A stretch of 6,954 nt of DNA, taken from contig JAFYNW010000420.1 of assembly GCA_017547995.1 (NCBI GenBank), positions 1 to 6,954 on the forward strand. Direction: 5' to 3'. Numbering within the stretch: position 1 is the first letter of the stretch; each line of letters opens with the position of its first letter. Positions 5,336 to 6,954 of the stretch are shown here, in pieces. Below the pieces are notes generated by a model. It searched no databases. It saw only the letters and a list, made by a program, of their open reading frames with translations, and was not told where the DNA came from. This stretch comes from Clostridia bacterium (GTDB taxonomy: Bacteria > Bacillota > Clostridia > Oscillospirales > Butyricicoccaceae). A program made the position numbers and the translations under genes.

Positions 5336-6571
5336 TTGTCCATTTTGCGCGATTTCTTCGGTACTCTCAAGAATGCCGGAAGCAACGTCCGTAAGTTTAT
5401 GTTCTGCGTATTCCTTAACGGCGTGATTATGTCCGCCCTTAACGTTATGCTGGGCATCCATTACAAAAATATCGGCCTGACAGAAGACGTCATCGGCACG
5501 CTCATGGCTCTCAAAACCTTCGGCTCGGCTATCGGTGCTCTTTCTGCCGTTGTAATCATCGAATCTCTCGGCACACGCAAGGCGCTGACCGCTTCGTTTA
5601 TCACCATGGCGCTGACCGGCTTCTGCTACGTAAACATCACCTCAAGTATGCTCATTATGCAGGCAACTTCCCTGATTTTCGGCATCGCGCAGGTTGTTTT
5701 CACAGTTTCTCAGGCTCCATTCTATAAAAATAACTCCGATGACAAGACTGCCGTCGGCATTTTCTCCCTCAACTTTGTAATCACAAACCTTGCAATGTTC
5801 TCGGGCAGCTACGTTTTCGGCTATCTTTCCGACGGCTTCGCTCTTATGGGCGGTGACGTTTTCGGCAGCCAGATGGCCCTCAATATCGGCTTTGCCGCTC
5901 TGCTTGTTGCACCTCTTGCAATCAACCGCATCGACTTCGGCAAGGAGCATATCCGCAAGAAGGATGAGAAAAAGCTCAGACTCAAGGACTATGCAAACGC
6001 TATGACCAAGGATGCCTGGATGTATATGATGAAAAAGGCACTCATCGGTATGGGCGCAGGTCTTGTTATCCCATATTTCAGCGTTTACATCAAGTACAGC
6101 CTTAACGTATCCGACTCGGTTGTCGGCTCGATTATTGCATTCTCACAGTTTGGTACTGTGCTTGGCGGCCTTCTCATTCCAAGCCTTTCCAAGCGCTTCG
6201 GCCGAGTAAAAATGGCGGTTTTCTGCCAGCTTATCTCCATTCCGTTCCTCTACTCCATCTCATATACTCAGGGTATCATGATGATGGCTATCAGCTTCTT
6301 CTGCCGCAATACATTTATGAATATGACAAGCCCACTTCTCCAGACTATGGAAATGGACCTTGTTGCTCCTGAAAACCGTACTATCATGAGCTCGATGGCA
6401 ACTCTCGCAGACAGCCTCTTCCGCGCTCTTGGCACACAGCTTGGTGGTATCCTGATGGTTAAGATTTCTTACGAATTCCCATACTATCTCACAATCCTTA
6501 CATACCTCCTCAGCACAGTTGTTATCTACGTTGTTTTCGGCAGAAACAAGAAGTACAGCGAATTGCACTAA
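5336..6571 (+). CDS. Major facilitator superfamily transporter, substrate unknown
   Basis: A 411-residue membrane protein with about twelve predicted hydrophobic segments, near residues 21-43, 52-76, 81-99, 104-125, 139-163, 181-200, 233-253, 261-283, 290-308, 312-330, 352-375 and 382-401. A charged cytosolic loop rich in Lys (201-232) separates the two halves. Degenerate MFS loop motifs stand between helices 2 and 3 (ESLGTRKA) and between 8 and 9 (SLSKRFGRVK), as expected for the family. The start chosen is TTG at 5336: AGGAAG (5321-5326) lies nine bases upstream, and the first in-frame ATG (residue 22) would remove the N-terminal basic segment and start in helix 1. The uncommon start codon may hold down translation from a strong promoter. 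It has its own promoter and terminator and so forms a single-gene unit. The transported compound cannot be read from the sequence. Confidence 0.88.
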   Translation: MSILRDFFGTLKNAGSNVRKFMFCVFLNGVIMSALNVMLGIHYKNIGLTEDVIGTLMALKTFGSAIGALSAVVIIESLGTRKALTASFITMALTGFCYVNITSSMLIMQATSLIFGIAQVVFTVSQAPFYKNNSDDKTAVGIFSLNFVITNLAMFSGSYVFGYLSDGFALMGGDVFGSQMALNIGFAALLVAPLAINRIDFGKEHIRKKDEKKLRLKDYANAMTKDAWMYMMKKALIGMGAGLVIPYFSVYIKYSLNVSDSVVGSIIAFSQFGTVLGGLLIPSLSKRFGRVKMAVFCQLISIPFLYSISYTQGIMMMAISFFCRNTFMNMTSPLLQTMEMDLVAPENRTIMSSMATLADSLFRALGTQLGGILMVKISYEFPYYLTILTYLLSTVVIYVVFGRNKKYSELH

Positions 6572-6609
6572 ATATCGCTTCGCTCTCCCAATTGAGCAAA
6601 ACAAAATAC

Positions 6610-6640
6610 AAGCCTCCGCGATTGTGGAGGCTTTGTTTAT
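6610..6640 (+). terminator. Rho-independent terminator of the MFS gene
   Basis: AAGCCTCCGC (6610-6619), GATT loop, GTGGAGGCTT (6624-6633), ten pairs with one wobble, followed by TGTTTAT. The T tract is interrupted by a G, so termination may be incomplete and some read-through into the GNAT gene is possible. Confidence 0.75.
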
Positions 6641-6670
6641 AAAGTTCAGGATTTTTAAAAGGAGTACACT

Positions 6671-6954
6671 ATGATTCGTTTAGCTACACGCGAAGACCTT
6701 CCCCGCATTTACGAGATTTATGCCAACGCCCGCGAATATATGCGTCAGACGGGCAACCCTGACCAGTGGGGCACAACTGAGCCACCTCACGAATGGCTCG
6801 ACGTGGATATTGAAAGAGGCGAGCTTTACGTCTGCTGCGAGGGCGACGACGTTTACGGTGTGTTTATGTTTATGACACGCGAGGAGCCTTTCTATCTCAC
6901 TCCTGACGAGGGCGAATGGCTCAATGACGAGCCTTACGGCACAGTGCATCGCAT
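6671..6954 (+). CDS. GNAT-family N-acetyltransferase, 5' part
   Basis: An open frame of 94 codons running off the right edge. AGGAG (6660-6664) stands six bases before the ATG. The N-terminus MIRLATREDLPRIYEIYANAR is the typical first strand and helix of GNAT acetyltransferases, followed by REYMRQTGNPDQWG, an aromatic-rich segment, and strands ELYVCCEGDDVYGVFMFM. The last visible residues, GTVHR, fit the strand preceding the acetyl-CoA binding loop, which is not in the window. Family members move an acetyl group from acetyl-CoA to an amine; the substrate is unknown. No separate promoter was found in the 30 bases after the preceding terminator, so transcription may rely partly on read-through. 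Confidence 0.87.
   Translation, partial: MIRLATREDLPRIYEIYANAREYMRQTGNPDQWGTTEPPHEWLDVDIERGELYVCCEGDDVYGVFMFMTREEPFYLTPDEGEWLNDEPYGTVHR

Overview
The window looks like a chromosomal segment from an anaerobic Firmicute of class Clostridia, most plausibly a gut or rumen Ruminococcaceae-type organism. This is inferred from three things: a methylaspartate ammonia-lyase very like the clostridial enzyme, strong AGGAG-type ribosome binding sites with sigma-A-like promoters, and intergenic regions full of short palindromic repeats. No rRNA marker is present, so the genus cannot be fixed. All six genes lie on the + strand.

Layout. (1) 1-569: the 3' part of rsmG (16S rRNA m7G527 methyltransferase), cut by the window edge. 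(2) 580-1081: a small AT-rich DUF559 (Vsr-like endonuclease fold) gene bracketed by palindromic repeats; the 5' repeat also supplies its Shine-Dalgarno sequence. (3) 1086-2952: a lone hairpin unit, a sigma-A-like promoter, and a gamma-glutamyltransferase-family gene with no signal peptide. (4) 2949-3263: a gene-free stretch holding an array of about twelve short hairpins, each with a different stem but joined by a constant ATGAATT/AATTCAT linker, followed by a separate long hairpin with a GAAA loop. (5) 3312-5087: methylaspartate ammonia-lyase, very strongly codon-biased, overlapping by one base a ProX/YbaK-type aminoacyl-tRNA deacylase, closed by a clear rho-independent terminator. (6) 5088-5335: further palindromic repeats and a near-consensus promoter for an MFS transporter (5336-6571), which ends in its own terminator. 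(7) 6671-6954: the 5' part of a GNAT acetyltransferase, cut by the window edge.

How the genes may work together. Only ammonia-lyase plus deacylase has the structure of an operon. The gamma-glutamyltransferase-like enzyme upstream could release glutamate, and methylaspartate ammonia-lyase belongs to the methylaspartate route of glutamate fermentation, so a loose glutamate theme is possible. No glutamate mutase or mesaconate hydratase gene is present here, so the link is only inferred. rsmG, the MFS transporter and the GNAT gene look like independent units.

The most unusual feature is the hairpin array at 2949-3190. Its stems change from unit to unit while pairing is kept and the linker stays constant, and the linker switches orientation halfway through.
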